Below, piece after piece: positions 17,237-24,788 of a DNA stretch of 34,447 bases (the stretch's first letter is position 1; the number at the start of each line of letters is the position of its first letter). The notes under the pieces were generated by a model. That model did no database searches and was not told the DNA's origin. It was given only the letters and a program-made list of their open reading frames with translations. The stretch comes from a virus. The translations under genes and the position numbers were made by a program. The DNA lies in the IMG/VR virus record IMGVR_UViG_3300026519_000039, positions 1 through 34,447 of that record. One strand, written 5' to 3'.

Positions 17237-18735
17237 GACCTCCCCCCTCGGCTCAAACCAAACGGGCTGAACGCACCTATCCGGCTCGCCCGGCGAACAG
17301 GCCGCACAGGCTGTCGCCGACGAGCCTTCGCACCACCCTCGATCACGCCATGCACTCCACCCTCCATCTCCAGCGCCACGTATTGCAGCGCATCGTGCGG
17401 ATCACACGTCGGATCGCTCTTGTCAGGCTTGTGCAGCACACGACGCCCCATGCCATCCTGCATCGTCTTCCATCGATACCGCGAAATAAACCCGGCACGC
17501 AGCATCTTGCACGCAGGAGACAACAAAAACGCAGGACGTCCATCCTCCGTCAGCCCCGCCGTCAACCACGAACGAACAGCCTCATGACGCGCAGATACCT
17601 CCTGTGTGCTCGCAGGAACGATCTGCTCTCCAAGCTCATGCGAAACCGTCTCCACCCACGCCATTTCGCCATCCTCGCGAACCGCCCCATAAAAACCAGC
17701 CGGATCGCACACCACCTGCGCCACCGGCAGCCCGCGCGCATGCTCGTCAAGCCACGCACGCACATGACGCCCAAAGGCACGAGCACCGCACCGCCCAGGA
17801 ACAACCTCTCCAATCACGCGAACCTGCAAATCTGGCATCCGCTGCACAAAAACCGCAGCAGGTGCACTGATCCCCTGATCAATCCCAATCCACACAGGTG
17901 CATCCGCAGCCTCCAGCGGCTCCGACGCACAGTGAAAGTCATCCCGATACTCGCGATAAATCGCAGAACCATCCAGCGACGGCCCCCACTGACCATGCAC
18001 ATCGCGCCGAACACGCCACTCCGGCAGATTGCGCGCCATGTCCTCGTAATACTTCCGGCCACCAGGAAGATTCTCCACGTTCTCAGCCTGCGGAGACAAC
18101 CCAGAAGGCTGCTGAAACAGCCGGAACCCAGGGCGCGGATTCTCAACCAACACACGATACGTCCAGTGATCCACATCAACCGGGTTCATCATCCCGGATA
18201 CGCCCTTGTAGGGAGCCTGCCCCTCAGGCAACAACCGCGCCGGAGGATAGCGACCAACACGCTCCATCGCCGTGATGAAGTGCTCCTCCGGCACCTGTGG
18301 CAGCTCGTCGAAAATCACCTGGTTCGCCTCCACACCGCGCAGGAATTGTTCCGTCGTCTCCGAACCGATGGCAATAAACCGCACGTCCAGCTCCAAACCA
18401 TCGCAATCAGGCTGCGCAAACCGGAACAAATGCTGCGCAGGACGCTCCGACCCACCCTGCCAGGTGGAACCCGCAAAGTCAGGCGGAAAGTGCTGCCACC
18501 AGGAAGGAATCAAAGAGCGGTAGAGGTTCCGATACGTGTCGCGCACAAAAAATACACGATACCGACGCCAGCCATCCAAACACACAGGTTGCTTGCTCGC
18601 GCGAAACACAGGGTCAAACAACCCGGCCGTCGTCTTCCCGCTCCCCACTGGCCCCATGATCACACGCACAAACGCGTCAGACGCCATGAACGACGCCGCA
18701 ACAGGGCCAGGAGGCTTGTAGCGATGAATGTCCAT
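17227..18735 (-). CDS. terL: Terminase large subunit
   Basis: 502 residues, full length for a phage packaging motor. Residues 28-35 are the Walker A motif GPVGSGKT. About residues 138-143 form Walker B (VIFDEL), with the catalytic Glu. The C-terminal RNase H-like nuclease shows IGIDQG near residue 290, CDPAG near 345 and DPHDALQY near 455, supplying the metal-binding acidic residues. It cuts and translocates DNA into the prohead using ATP, with TerS and portal. ATG 18735 has GGAG 10 nt upstream and lies 57 bp after TerS. Confidence 0.96.
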   Translation of the reverse strand: MDIHRYKPPGPVAASFMASDAFVRVIMGPVGSGKTTAGLFDPVFRASKQPVCLDGWRRYRVFFVRDTYRNLYRSLIPSWWQHFPPDFAGSTWQGGSERPAQHLFRFAQPDCDGLELDVRFIAIGSETTEQFLRGVEANQVIFDELPQVPEEHFITAMERVGRYPPARLLPEGQAPYKGVSGMMNPVDVDHWTYRVLVENPRPGFRLFQQPSGLSPQAENVENLPGGRKYYEDMARNLPEWRVRRDVHGQWGPSLDGSAIYREYRDDFHCASEPLEAADAPVWIGIDQGISAPAAVFVQRMPDLQVRVIGEVVPGRCGARAFGRHVRAWLDEHARGLPVAQVVCDPAGFYGAVREDGEMAWVETVSHELGEQIVPASTQEVSARHEAVRSWLTAGLTEDGRPAFLLSPACKMLRAGFISRYRWKTMQDGMGRRVLHKPDKSDPTCDPHDALQYVALEMEGGVHGVIEGGAKARRRQPVRPVRRASRIGAFSPFGLSRGGRSWR

Positions 18736-18792
18736 CCGTGAAATACTCCGTGAAACAATCTGCCGGGAAAACCAGAAAAAACTTGCGGGGGG

Positions 18793-19398
18793 CTAGCCAC
18801 CACCACCGGGGTGGTCTTTGGGGGGGGAGCCCCCCCGCGCGCCCGCACGCACGCGCGTATGGCCACCGGCGTCCGCCCCCTCAGAGCCGCCACCGCCTGC
18901 CGCCCCAGCCTCGACGGCTGCCGCGCCGCCTCCACCCTGCCTGGCCACCGTCCCCGCGCCTGCGCCCTCGCCAGCACCTCCATCGCCAGCATCTGCACCG
19001 CCAGCGTCAGCCGCCGGCAGTCCTGGCGGCGCACCGCGCGCAGGCTCCACCGGCACGTCCAGCACCTGCACCCCCTCGGCCTCCAGCGCCTGCTGCGCGG
19101 GGCTGCCGGGCCTCACATCACCGATCACCAGCAGCGGCATCTGATGACCGCCCTCAATGCGCATCTCGCGCGGCATCTGGCTGTGTAAATACGGGGCCAG
19201 CGTCCGCGCCGCCTGCACCTGTAGCGTCAGGATCGCCAGTGCGTCGTCCTGGCTGATTCCGTATTTCTCCGCGATCTCAGACGGATGCCGCGAGATGAGT
19301 TCGCCCAAGAACATCAGCGGGTCGCAGTGGCCAGACTGCTCATATAGGTCGCGGAACAGCCTGTGTTTTCGGTGCCTTTTGCCAGGAGTGCCTGCCAT
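18793..19398 (-). CDS. Terminase small subunit (TerS-like)
   Basis: 201 residues immediately upstream of TerL. Residues 10-75 are a helical region (KHRLFRDLYEQSGHCDPLMF, HPSEIAEKYGISQDD), then QVQAARTLAPYLHSQMPREM and PLLVIGD, a combination often seen in small terminases. The last 80 residues are Gly/Ala-rich low complexity, longer than usual for the family, and include G8 and C7 runs (18820-18836) that could shift frame. ATG 19398 has GGGAG 6 nt upstream and TGATG coupling to the upstream gene. TerS recognises phage DNA and loads the motor. Confidence 0.75.
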   Translation of the reverse strand: MAGTPGKRHRKHRLFRDLYEQSGHCDPLMFLGELISRHPSEIAEKYGISQDDALAILTLQVQAARTLAPYLHSQMPREMRIEGGHQMPLLVIGDVRPGSPAQQALEAEGVQVLDVPVEPARGAPPGLPAADAGGADAGDGGAGEGAGAGTVARQGGGGAAAVEAGAAGGGGSEGADAGGHTRVRAGARGGSPPKDHPGGGG

Positions 19399-20078
19399 CA
19401 CGCACTCCCACCTACGGCCTGCCGATATCGCCCGATTGCCTCGGCCCGCGCCTCCGGATCGCTACCCGCCTGCCGCAGGGCGATGGCCAGATCAATGAGA
19501 TGCTCGCGCTGCTGCGGTGTGGTTGGTGGTCTGTAGTGCACCCCTAGGGCCCGCTGGAGCTCGTGCTCGACCTCGTCCAGTCGCGGCCTGCGCTGCTGCT
19601 CGGCGCGTTGTCTGGCGGCTACCTGAGCGGCCTGCTCAGCTGCCTGTCTGCGCTGCTGCAGTCGGCTGTAGAGGACGCCTGCGACGGCTGCTGCGATCTC
19701 GATCAGGTCGTGCATGTCGGCGGCGTGCTCGGTGATCTGGCTGGCGAGATCATGGAGGCCTGCGCTGCGTGCTGTCTCAGCCCACCTGGCGGCGATTGCG
19801 TCGGGCTGATAGCTGCCGCGCTCTGCGGAGGCGGCGATTGCGACGCGGAGGGTCTGCAGCGCTGCCTGGCCGGCGAGGCCGTCATCGATGGGCATCGTGC
19901 TGTCTGCCTGAGCGGCGAGGGCTGCGTCGATGGCGGGCTGCGCGACCTCTGCGAGGACGGCTGCGTCAGCCCATCCCTCTGCGGGGGCTGCGGTCTGCTC
20001 GGTGGGTGCGGCTACCTTCCTGGGGCGCTGCCTGCGCTGCTGGCGGCGACGGGTGGTCTGTCTGCGTTTGGTGGTCAT
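19398..20078 (-). CDS. Hypothetical protein, basic N-terminus and helical body
   Basis: 226 residues, starting at ATG 20078, which has a strong AGGAGGACAG ribosome site and an ATGA overlap with the upstream gene. The first 25 residues are very basic (MTTKRRQTTRRRQQRRQRPR); the middle is Ala-rich helix; QQRRQAAEQAAQVAARQRAE suggests coiled coil. No known family recognised. Upstream of TerS and coupled to it, it may be a DNA-binding or packaging accessory protein, but that is only inference. The frame is open further upstream to 20498, but nothing there supports a start. Confidence 0.68.
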   Translation of the reverse strand: MTTKRRQTTRRRQQRRQRPRKVAAPTEQTAAPAEGWADAAVLAEVAQPAIDAALAAQADSTMPIDDGLAGQAALQTLRVAIAASAERGSYQPDAIAARWAETARSAGLHDLASQITEHAADMHDLIEIAAAVAGVLYSRLQQRRQAAEQAAQVAARQRAEQQRRPRLDEVEHELQRALGVHYRPPTTPQQREHLIDLAIALRQAGSDPEARAEAIGRYRQAVGGSA

Positions 20079-20605
20079 TGTGCTGTCCTCCTGTGTCGTG
20101 GCTGTATTTCGCGCGGCGGTGGCGGGATATCGTCGTCCTGCTCTGTAATTGCGTAGCGTCGCGATCGCAGGTGCGCTGGTTCGCGCCTGATCTGCGTGGA
20201 CAGCGACCTGGCTGCTGATGCGTAGGCGCGCTCGATCTGGTTGATCCAGCGGTCTGTAGCTGGGTCGTCGCGACTGTCCTCGATCTGCGCGCATCCGCGT
20301 GAGATGGCGGCGTGATCCAGACCGATGGCTCTGGCGACCTCGCGCATGCCGACGCCGGAGATGGTGATGACGATGTAGGCCGCGAGGTGGCGCGCTCTGC
20401 GGTGATGGCGGCGCGTGGGCTGGATGATGTCGCGCCAGGTCGTTGGCTGGTGTGGCCACCTCTCGGCGACGGCTGCGGCTGCGATGTGCAGCAGCCACCT
20501 GATGCGGCGGCTGCGATCGTGGCGGCGGAGGTGGCGGAGGCGAGCGTCCGAAATGACCGAGTCGCAGAGCAGGTCGTCAAGGCTGAGATCGATGCTGCGC
20601 GGCAT
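20075..20605 (-). CDS. DnaA domain IV-like DNA-binding protein 1
   Basis: 176 residues from ATG 20605, which has AGGAG 9 nt upstream; a GTG at 20611 is the alternative. Around residues 75-115 the run RHLAAYIVITISGVGMREVA followed by IGLDHAAISRGCAQIE resembles the helix-turn-helix of DnaA domain IV (usually ...IG..fg.rdHtTV.hA...i). The acidic Asp-His pair is kept, but the signature is weaker than in the second DnaA-like protein of this genome (25646-26335). No AAA+ domain. The N- and C-termini are Arg-rich. As first gene of the minus-strand late block it may regulate late transcription; that is inference. Confidence 0.65.
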   Translation of the reverse strand: MPRSIDLSLDDLLCDSVISDARLRHLRRHDRSRRIRWLLHIAAAAVAERWPHQPTTWRDIIQPTRRHHRRARHLAAYIVITISGVGMREVARAIGLDHAAISRGCAQIEDSRDDPATDRWINQIERAYASAARSLSTQIRREPAHLRSRRYAITEQDDDIPPPPREIQPRHRRTAQ

Positions 20606-20823
20606 GTGCACATTCTCCTGCGCTGGAGTGGTTGATAGGCCGTTGCCCCTCCCCCCCTACCCCCCCTCCCCATGCACGCGCGCGCGCGCGTGTCAAGTCC
20701 GCATATCGTCGCGAAGCTGCAAGGCATTGATATTGCGCAATTTTCGCTGTTGAAAACTCTACATTGGCGCACCCCCTGCGCGGCAACCGCGACTGACAGA
20801 TTGTCGCACTCATAAACGGTGTG
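20606..20823. other. Intergenic divide with C-run and alternating CG tract
   Basis: Separates the minus-strand late block from the plus-strand early operon. It contains CCCCTCCCCCCCTACCCCCC-type runs (about 20646-20671) and an alternating CG tract (about 20676-20690), both able to form unusual DNA structure, followed by an AT-richer stretch (20725-20765). I could not identify a convincing minus-strand promoter here; a TTGACA on the minus strand at 20696-20691 has no matching -10. Confidence 0.6.
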
Positions 20824-20851
20824 TTGACATGCCAGCCCGATTGCGTATGAT
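20824..20851 (+). promoter_or_regulatory. Sigma70-type early promoter
   Basis: TTGACA (20824-20829), 16-nt spacer, TATGAT (20846-20851). The -35 is a perfect consensus and the -10 matches 5 of 6 positions. Predicted start near 20858, giving a short leader before the GTG at 20886. The palindrome at 20847-20862 overlaps the -10 and start point, so it is probably repressed by the protein that binds it. Confidence 0.85.
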
Positions 20852-20862
20852 GACCTCATCAC
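20847..20862. promoter_or_regulatory. Operator-like palindrome, site 1
   Basis: ATGATGACCTCATCAC, a TGATGA-CC-TCATCA inverted repeat over the -10 and start of the early promoter. A nearly identical site, ATGATGAGGTCATCAT, lies at the other plus-strand promoter (29571-29586). Confidence 0.6.
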
Positions 20863-20885
20863 AAAGAAAACGCGGGAGACACACC

Positions 20886-21341
20886 GTGAAGAAAACATGG
20901 AAAGCGCATGATGAATGGCGGCGGGCGCGCAAGCGTCTCCGTCGCCTATATAGGCCGGAAAGCAGGAAGGCCGCCCACGCGGCGGCCTTCCTGGACCGCG
21001 CGGGGAGCAGCATCAGCTCCCCGCGCGGAGCGGCCAGCGACATCGCGGCAGCCAACAGGCTGCTGGATGAGCTGGCGGCAGAGGAGCGCGCTGCCCGCCG
21101 CAACGTGCGGCGGCGCAGCGACAAGATTGCGCTCGCAGCTCGCGAGCGCATGGAAATGCTGCTCGCGGGCGGTTTTCATTTCCGCACCGTCGCCAAGGGG
21201 CTGGGCAGCATTTATTTATACGTCTGGCATGGCGACCGGTGGGAAAAAATCCGTTTCGGAGACCACCGGGCTGACATATACGGCGGCCATGGCAGAAACG
21301 GCAGCGGCTACAGGCTGCCAGATGAAGACAACATTATTTAA
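20886..21341 (+). CDS. Hypothetical early protein, basic
   Basis: 151 residues if read from GTG 20886, which has GGGAG 7 nt upstream and follows the early promoter by about 28 nt. The frame is also open from an ATG at 20829, but that lies in the promoter itself. N-terminal half very basic and helical (WRRARKRLRRLYR, AAEERAARRNVRRRSDKIAL); C-terminal half Gly- and aromatic-rich. No family recognised. Its DNA carries three perfect hairpins (20963-20993, 20996-21028, 21129-21149), far stronger than codon use should need. First gene of the operon, so probably an immediate-early host-takeover or regulatory protein; that is inference. Confidence 0.72.
   Translation: MKKTWKAHDEWRRARKRLRRLYRPESRKAAHAAAFLDRAGSSISSPRGAASDIAAANRLLDELAAEERAARRNVRRRSDKIALAARERMEMLLAGGFHFRTVAKGLGSIYLYVWHGDRWEKIRFGDHRADIYGGHGRNGSGYRLPDEDNII
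20963..21149. repeat. Three perfect inverted repeats inside an early gene
   Basis: 13-bp stem with 5-nt loop (20963-20993), 13-bp stem with 7-nt loop (20996-21028, arms CCGCGCGGGGAGC and GCTCCCCGCGCGG), and 8-bp stem with 5-nt loop (21129-21149, arms GCGCTCGC and GCGAGCGC). The first two stand almost side by side. They lie in frame within coding sequence, and none has a T-run. Confidence 0.95.
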
Positions 21342-21349
21342 CCACCCCT

Positions 21350-21380
21350 CTCCCCGGCGTCTGGCTGGCGCGCCGGGGAG
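21350..21380 (+). promoter_or_regulatory. Hairpin in the leader of the next early gene
   Basis: CTCCCCGGCG pairs with CGCCGGGGAG across an 11-nt loop. It starts 9 bp after the stop at 21341. The remainder of the 166-bp gap to 21508 is also rich in short GC stems. No T-run follows, so it is not a standard terminator; it may protect or process the transcript. Confidence 0.7.
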
Positions 21381-21507
21381 GGGGATCCACAGCCAGCCCC
21401 CGGAGGTGGCCGGGGAGCAGGCCACCCGCGGCGGGCACATAGCCCCCCCATCGACAGGGGCGCGCCCGGCACCCCGCCGCGCAACAAGCCGGGCGAGGAG
21501 GACAGCC

Positions 21508-22137
21508 ATGTCGGAGAAGTCGAACTTCTCCGACATCCTCGCCGCCGCGGCGAGCGGCGGCCAGCCTGAGCGTCTGTCTCAGGACTGGTTCGATCGACTC
21601 GCCGTGGAGGAGGGCGGGAAGGTGGCCGACCTCCGGTCCTTCGCCGCGGCCTATGAGTGGCCGCACGGTGATTGGCCGGAGGTGGAGGCCGCCGCGGCCC
21701 GCGCCGGCTACGGCCTGCGGAAAATCGCAGGCCGTGGCACCGGCTACGGGATCGTCATTCTGACGGCCCGTAGCAAGCGGGCCGCCGCCCTCCTCCGGCA
21801 GGGCCGTCAGCGGGCCCTCCAGCGCGAGCTGGGATGCTCAGCTGACGAGGCTGCCGCCCTCGAACCGGTCTGCCGGGCCGGCTGGGTGCGGGAGCGCGCC
21901 GACGAGATGCTGCAGCATCTCCGGTGGCTCCGCACCGCCGACCGGCAGGCCGTTGCCGCCACGCTTGATCAAGCGTGGCGCGAGTGGCGGCAGCAGGGCC
22001 GCGGCTGGGGCCGCTGCTGCCTAGAGGCGGCGCGGCTCCTGGGGCTCGACGCCCCCAGCACGCCGCGGCTCGACGCCCTGCTGCAGGCCGCCTTCCGGCT
22101 CGCCACGCGCGAGCTGGGATGGCGGCCGCCCCGGTGA
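21508..22137 (+). CDS. Hypothetical early protein encoded by a chain of hairpins
   Basis: 209 residues from ATG 21508, with AGGAGG 7 nt upstream. Composition is helical and Ala/Arg/Leu-rich; no family recognised. The striking property is the DNA: an 11-bp perfect hairpin with a 3-nt loop begins at the G of the start codon (21510-21534); 9-bp arms at 21711-21734; 7-bp arms at 21744-21773; 10-bp arms at 21760-21810; an 18-bp palindrome at 21904-21921; and a 22-bp palindrome at 21958-21979. The hairpin at the start codon could hide or expose translation initiation. High GC alone makes short stems common, but not this many stems of 8 bp or more. Product function unknown. Confidence 0.72.
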   Translation: MSEKSNFSDILAAAASGGQPERLSQDWFDRLAVEEGGKVADLRSFAAAYEWPHGDWPEVEAAAARAGYGLRKIAGRGTGYGIVILTARSKRAAALLRQGRQRALQRELGCSADEAAALEPVCRAGWVRERADEMLQHLRWLRTADRQAVAATLDQAWREWRQQGRGWGRCCLEAARLLGLDAPSTPRLDALLQAAFRLATRELGWRPPR

Positions 22138-22156
22138 GGGTGTCGGAGCCACCGGC

Positions 22157-22258
22157 TGCCCCCGCCCCCTGCTAGCGAAGTAGGGGGGCTACACGCCCCC
22201 TGAAGCGGCCGGGGGCGGGGGCACAAGACCGGGAGCGGACAGGAAACCGTCCGCTCCC
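22157..22258 (+). ncRNA. Highly structured noncoding block before terminator
   Basis: TGCCCCCGCCCC (22157-22168) pairs with GGGGCGGGGGCA (22212-22223), enclosing two smaller GC stems, so a branched fold is possible. It is followed by a 10-bp hairpin, GGGAGCGGAC/GTCCGCTCCC (22231-22258), and then the terminator. No reading frame of note. It could be a 3' end that stabilises the early mRNA or a separate small RNA released by processing; no promoter of its own seen. Function unknown. Confidence 0.5.
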
Positions 22259-22270
22259 AAATGACGGGGA

Positions 22271-22318
22271 AAGCCCCGTCGCCCTGGACTGATGTCTGGG
22301 GCGGCGGGGCTTTTTTTT
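22271..22318 (+). terminator. Rho-independent terminator
   Basis: AAGCCCCGTCGCCC (from 22271) pairs with GGGGCGGCGGGGCTT, with a loop around GGACTGATGTCT, followed by eight T (22311-22318). A strong terminator that would end most transcripts from the early promoter before the 319-residue gene. Confidence 0.95.
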
Positions 22319-22381
22319 GCGCGCTGCTGCATCGGGGCCAGCGGCGCAGCGAAGTCAACCCGCCCCGTAGGAGGCAAGACC

Positions 22382-23341
22382 ATGACCGTCCTCCCCCTCT
22401 ACACCGCCCTGCGGGCCGGATGCCGCGGCTCCGGCCTGCTGTGCACCTGGCCCGATGCCTGCGAGGCGGGCATAGAGGCCTACCAAAATCCGCCCATCAC
22501 GGAGCGGCTGGCCACCGATGCCGCCAGCGCGTCCTGCAGGGCGCGGGATGCGCTGACGGCATTCCGTGAGGCCGTCGGCGTATTCCTGCCGCGCGCGGTA
22601 TGGCGGCAGGCGCTGGAGTGGCGCAGGGCTGACGAGGCATCCATCCGCGCGCTGATGACGCGCGAGGCGCTCTCTCCCCCCATGCGCGCGCAGCCCACGC
22701 ACCTGCTGCGCGCTGCCACGGCAGACTGGGCAGGGTATCAGACAGGCCCGCTGACGCCCGCTGAAATCGACGCGCTGGGCGGCTGGTTGCACGACACGTC
22801 CTGGTGGGTGCTCTATGACAACGGCCACGCATACTGGCTGGCCTACGCAAACGCCATGTCGCCGAGCGGCGTCATTTCGCGACTGCGCGACGCCATCGGC
22901 CTGCCGGTGCTGGACTGGCTGGATGGACGTGCGGACGAGCCGCTCACAGTCGAGGTCGGCGGCTACACCCACCGCGTCCACGGCCTGGACGAGGCCGCCC
23001 GCGTGCTGCTCGGCGAGTGGCCGCACATCGCCGACGTGCGCGCGGCTGACGACGTCATCGTGCGCACGCAGGACGGCATCGATCGCACCGCAGAGGCATG
23101 GCGGCGATACGGCAGGCTGGCCGCCGAGCGCATCGTCATCGAGGAGGATGCGGACGGCGAGCTGATCCCGTCCGACGCCACAATAGATGGATGGGCGGCA
23201 GAGACGGAGGCCCACGATGTCGCGTGGGTGGCATTCTGCCGGCACATAGACGAGCGCCTGGAGGCCGCCGCTTCCGGCCATGAGGACTGGGTGCGCTGTG
23301 GCAGGGACCCGGTCATATACTACGGGGCACCGCCCCGGTAG
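22382..23341 (+). CDS. Hypothetical early protein, 319 residues
   Basis: ATG 22382 follows TAGGAGGCAAGACC, a good ribosome site. Balanced globular composition with many Trp, Ala and Asp; contains GGWLHDTSWWVLYDNGHAYW and, near the C-terminus, SGHEDWVRCGRDP. No known motif or membrane segment recognised. It is the largest gene of the plus-strand early operon and sits 64 bp after a strong terminator, so it depends on read-through or an unseen promoter. A host-takeover or anti-defence role is possible from position only. Confidence 0.72.
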   Translation: MTVLPLYTALRAGCRGSGLLCTWPDACEAGIEAYQNPPITERLATDAASASCRARDALTAFREAVGVFLPRAVWRQALEWRRADEASIRALMTREALSPPMRAQPTHLLRAATADWAGYQTGPLTPAEIDALGGWLHDTSWWVLYDNGHAYWLAYANAMSPSGVISRLRDAIGLPVLDWLDGRADEPLTVEVGGYTHRVHGLDEAARVLLGEWPHIADVRAADDVIVRTQDGIDRTAEAWRRYGRLAAERIVIEEDADGELIPSDATIDGWAAETEAHDVAWVAFCRHIDERLEAAASGHEDWVRCGRDPVIYYGAPPR

Positions 23342-23713
23342 GAAGAACAAAGCGCGCCACATGCACGCACATACGGAGAACGTTCGTGCGTGATGGGCGG
23401 GCAGGGAGGCGGGAGAGCCGGAGAGGGGGCGTGGTGGCCCTTTCTCCAGCCCCCGATTGGATCAAGGTGCCCGATGAACTTCGGGCGCGCGACAAAATGG
23501 GGATGCACACGAGTTTGTGCACGCGCCAGCACCGTTACGATGCAGAAACGAGTTTTGGCGCGTGCGCCTGGAGACGCCTGCTGCCGCCACTCCGACCGCC
23601 TGCGCGGGCCGGGCGGCAAAGGCCGGGGATGCGGGAGGCGGCAGCGCAAGGGCATCATGTCCGCAAATCCCCGGCAGCCCGCACCTGTCAACGCAAGAAG
23701 AGGAGCAAAGACC
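23342..23713. other. Gene-poor gap with hairpin and palindrome
   Basis: 372 bp with no supported gene. A hairpin with 7-bp arms CACGCAC/GTGCGTG (23364-23392) follows the 319-residue gene, without a T-run. TGCACA-N6-TGTGCA (23504-23521) is a perfect 6-bp inverted repeat just upstream of a possible -10, TACGAT (23536-23541), but no good -35 is spaced to it. It may hold the promoter and operator for the following two small genes. Beyond that I see nothing. Confidence 0.45.
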
Positions 23714-23911
23714 ATGACCACAATTGCCGACTACGCCACCCTGCGCGAGTGGCTCTCGCTGATGGCGCTCGGTGGCTGCACGCATGCCGAAGCCACCCTG
23801 CGCCTCGCCAACCGCTACGCCAAGCGCGGCGAGATGCGTCGCGCATACCGCCTGATGCGCGGCGCACGCCGCACCATCGAAAGAGAGGAGAGACGCCATG
23901 AAGCTCGCTGA
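23714..23911 (+). CDS. Small hypothetical protein
   Basis: 65 residues from ATG 23714, with GAGGAG 8 nt upstream. Helical and basic; the second half is REMRRAYRLMRGARR-like and could bind nucleic acid. The frame is open much further upstream, but the composition there looks non-coding. It overlaps the Cro-like gene by 14 bp and is surely co-transcribed with it. No family recognised. Confidence 0.65.
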   Translation: MTTIADYATLREWLSLMALGGCTHAEATLRLANRYAKRGEMRRAYRLMRGARRTIEREERRHEAR

Positions 23912-24107
23912 ATGGCTTGATGAGCACGCCTGCATGACGGCCAAGCAGGCGGCTGAACTGCTCGGCATCAGCACCGAGCACATCTACCGCCTGAAGGCCG
24001 GCGTCCACACACCATCGCTGGAGCTGGCGCGGAAAATCCACCAGCTCACTGATGGTCGCGTGAGCTACGATGATTGGATCAAGGCGTCAGACGAGATCAC
24101 GTCTTGA
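23898..24107 (+). CDS. Cro/C1-type helix-turn-helix regulator
   Basis: 69 residues, ATG 23898 after GAGGAGAGACGCC. Residues about 13-45 form a classic Xre/Cro helix-turn-helix: MTAKQAAELLGISTEHIYRL followed by KAGVHTPSLELARKIHQLT. The size is that of a Cro-type repressor with no extra domain. Last gene of the operon; it ends convergently with the DUF1064-like gene, overlapping by 11 bp. It is a candidate for the protein that binds the ATGATGA-NN-TCATCAT palindromes at the early promoters; the HTH protein at 29241-29507 is the other candidate. Confidence 0.85.
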   Translation: MKLAEWLDEHACMTAKQAAELLGISTEHIYRLKAGVHTPSLELARKIHQLTDGRVSYDDWIKASDEITS

Positions 24108-24561
24108 TCTGCCATCCGTTGATGCGCACCTCCGCATCATCTGGAAGCTGCGCGCGCAACACTGCGTATTTGAGTTCCGACAGCGGCTCCAGGGCGACCC
24201 CTCTGGAGCCGCTGCTCTTGTAGTCCTCATACACAAGAACGCCGTCGCGCAAGTCGCGATACACGAAATCCACCGCCAGCACATACGGCCTTCCGCTCAC
24301 GAGATGCCGCAGATAGCCGTTCGCACCGCGCAGACGCACGCGCACCTGCCGACGCAGCTCGGCAATCTCTCCGGCCTGCTCCAGCAGCCGCAGCTCGCGC
24401 CAGCGCTTATGCTCGCCCTTGCTGGCGAAGTGCTCCATCACCTCGCCACACGCCGGGCATCGCTTTTTCGGAGGCTTGGCGCTTACATGATGCCCGCACA
24501 CGCAAGCCCAGAAGCGCCGCGCATTGCGGAAGGTGCTATCATATCTCTTGAGCTTGCGCAT
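24097..24561 (-). CDS. DUF1064-like PD-(D/E)XK nuclease with zinc ribbon
   Basis: 154 residues from ATG 24561 (TGATG coupling to the upstream gene). N-terminal zinc ribbon CVCGHH...RCPACGE at about residues 21-42, then KRWRELRLLEQAGEIAELRR, which is the family opening, and YVLAVDFVYRD...VLVYEDYKSS, giving the D and ExK of the nuclease core. Members are phage Holliday-junction-type or recombination nucleases. Last gene of the minus-strand replication operon, with SSB upstream, fitting a role in resolving or trimming recombination intermediates. The N-terminal zinc ribbon is an addition to the usual core. Confidence 0.78.
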   Translation of the reverse strand: MRKLKRYDSTFRNARRFWACVCGHHVSAKPPKKRCPACGEVMEHFASKGEHKRWRELRLLEQAGEIAELRRQVRVRLRGANGYLRHLVSGRPYVLAVDFVYRDLRDGVLVYEDYKSSGSRGVALEPLSELKYAVLRAQLPDDAEVRINGWQIKT

Positions 24562-24788
24562 CACTCGTCATGCCATTCATGCACACAGCGCGGAATCGGG
24601 AACACAACTTCCTTCGTGCGCCCGCACCTTTTGCAACGTTCGTGGCTAACTGCCACATAGCGCGAGCAGAAATGACGTGCTAAAACAGCATGGTAACCAT
24701 CAAGGCTGTGCGTTGTATAGCGCTCATGCAGCCATTCGTGCCACTCGAAGCGGCAGCGCAGAATGGAAAGCTTTTCCATGATTGACAT
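24561..24788 (-). CDS. Small putative zinc-binding protein
   Basis: 75 residues if started at ATG 24788 (weak AGG 6 nt upstream); ATGs at 24779, 24803 and 24806 are alternatives. Contains RCKRCGRTKEVVF and a later Cys-x-His, suggesting a single zinc site, and a Trp/His/Arg-rich N-terminal half. TGATG coupling to the nuclease gene downstream supports expression. Its 5' end overlaps the divergent gene at 24778. Function unknown. Confidence 0.58.
   Translation of the reverse strand: MSIMEKLSILRCRFEWHEWLHERYTTHSLDGYHAVLARHFCSRYVAVSHERCKRCGRTKEVVFPIPRCVHEWHDE

Noticed and set aside
20691-20696. Minus-strand TTGACA as promoter of the late block
   Set aside because: The expected -10 position falls in CG/C-rich sequence with no match.
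20908-21507. N-terminal extension of the 209-residue early protein back to 20908
   Set aside because: The extension overlaps the first early gene in another frame; a clear AGGAGG before ATG 21508 marks the start.
21510-21534. The 3-nt-loop hairpin as an N4-type virion RNA polymerase promoter
   Set aside because: No giant virion RNA polymerase gene in the window, and the hairpin includes a start codon.
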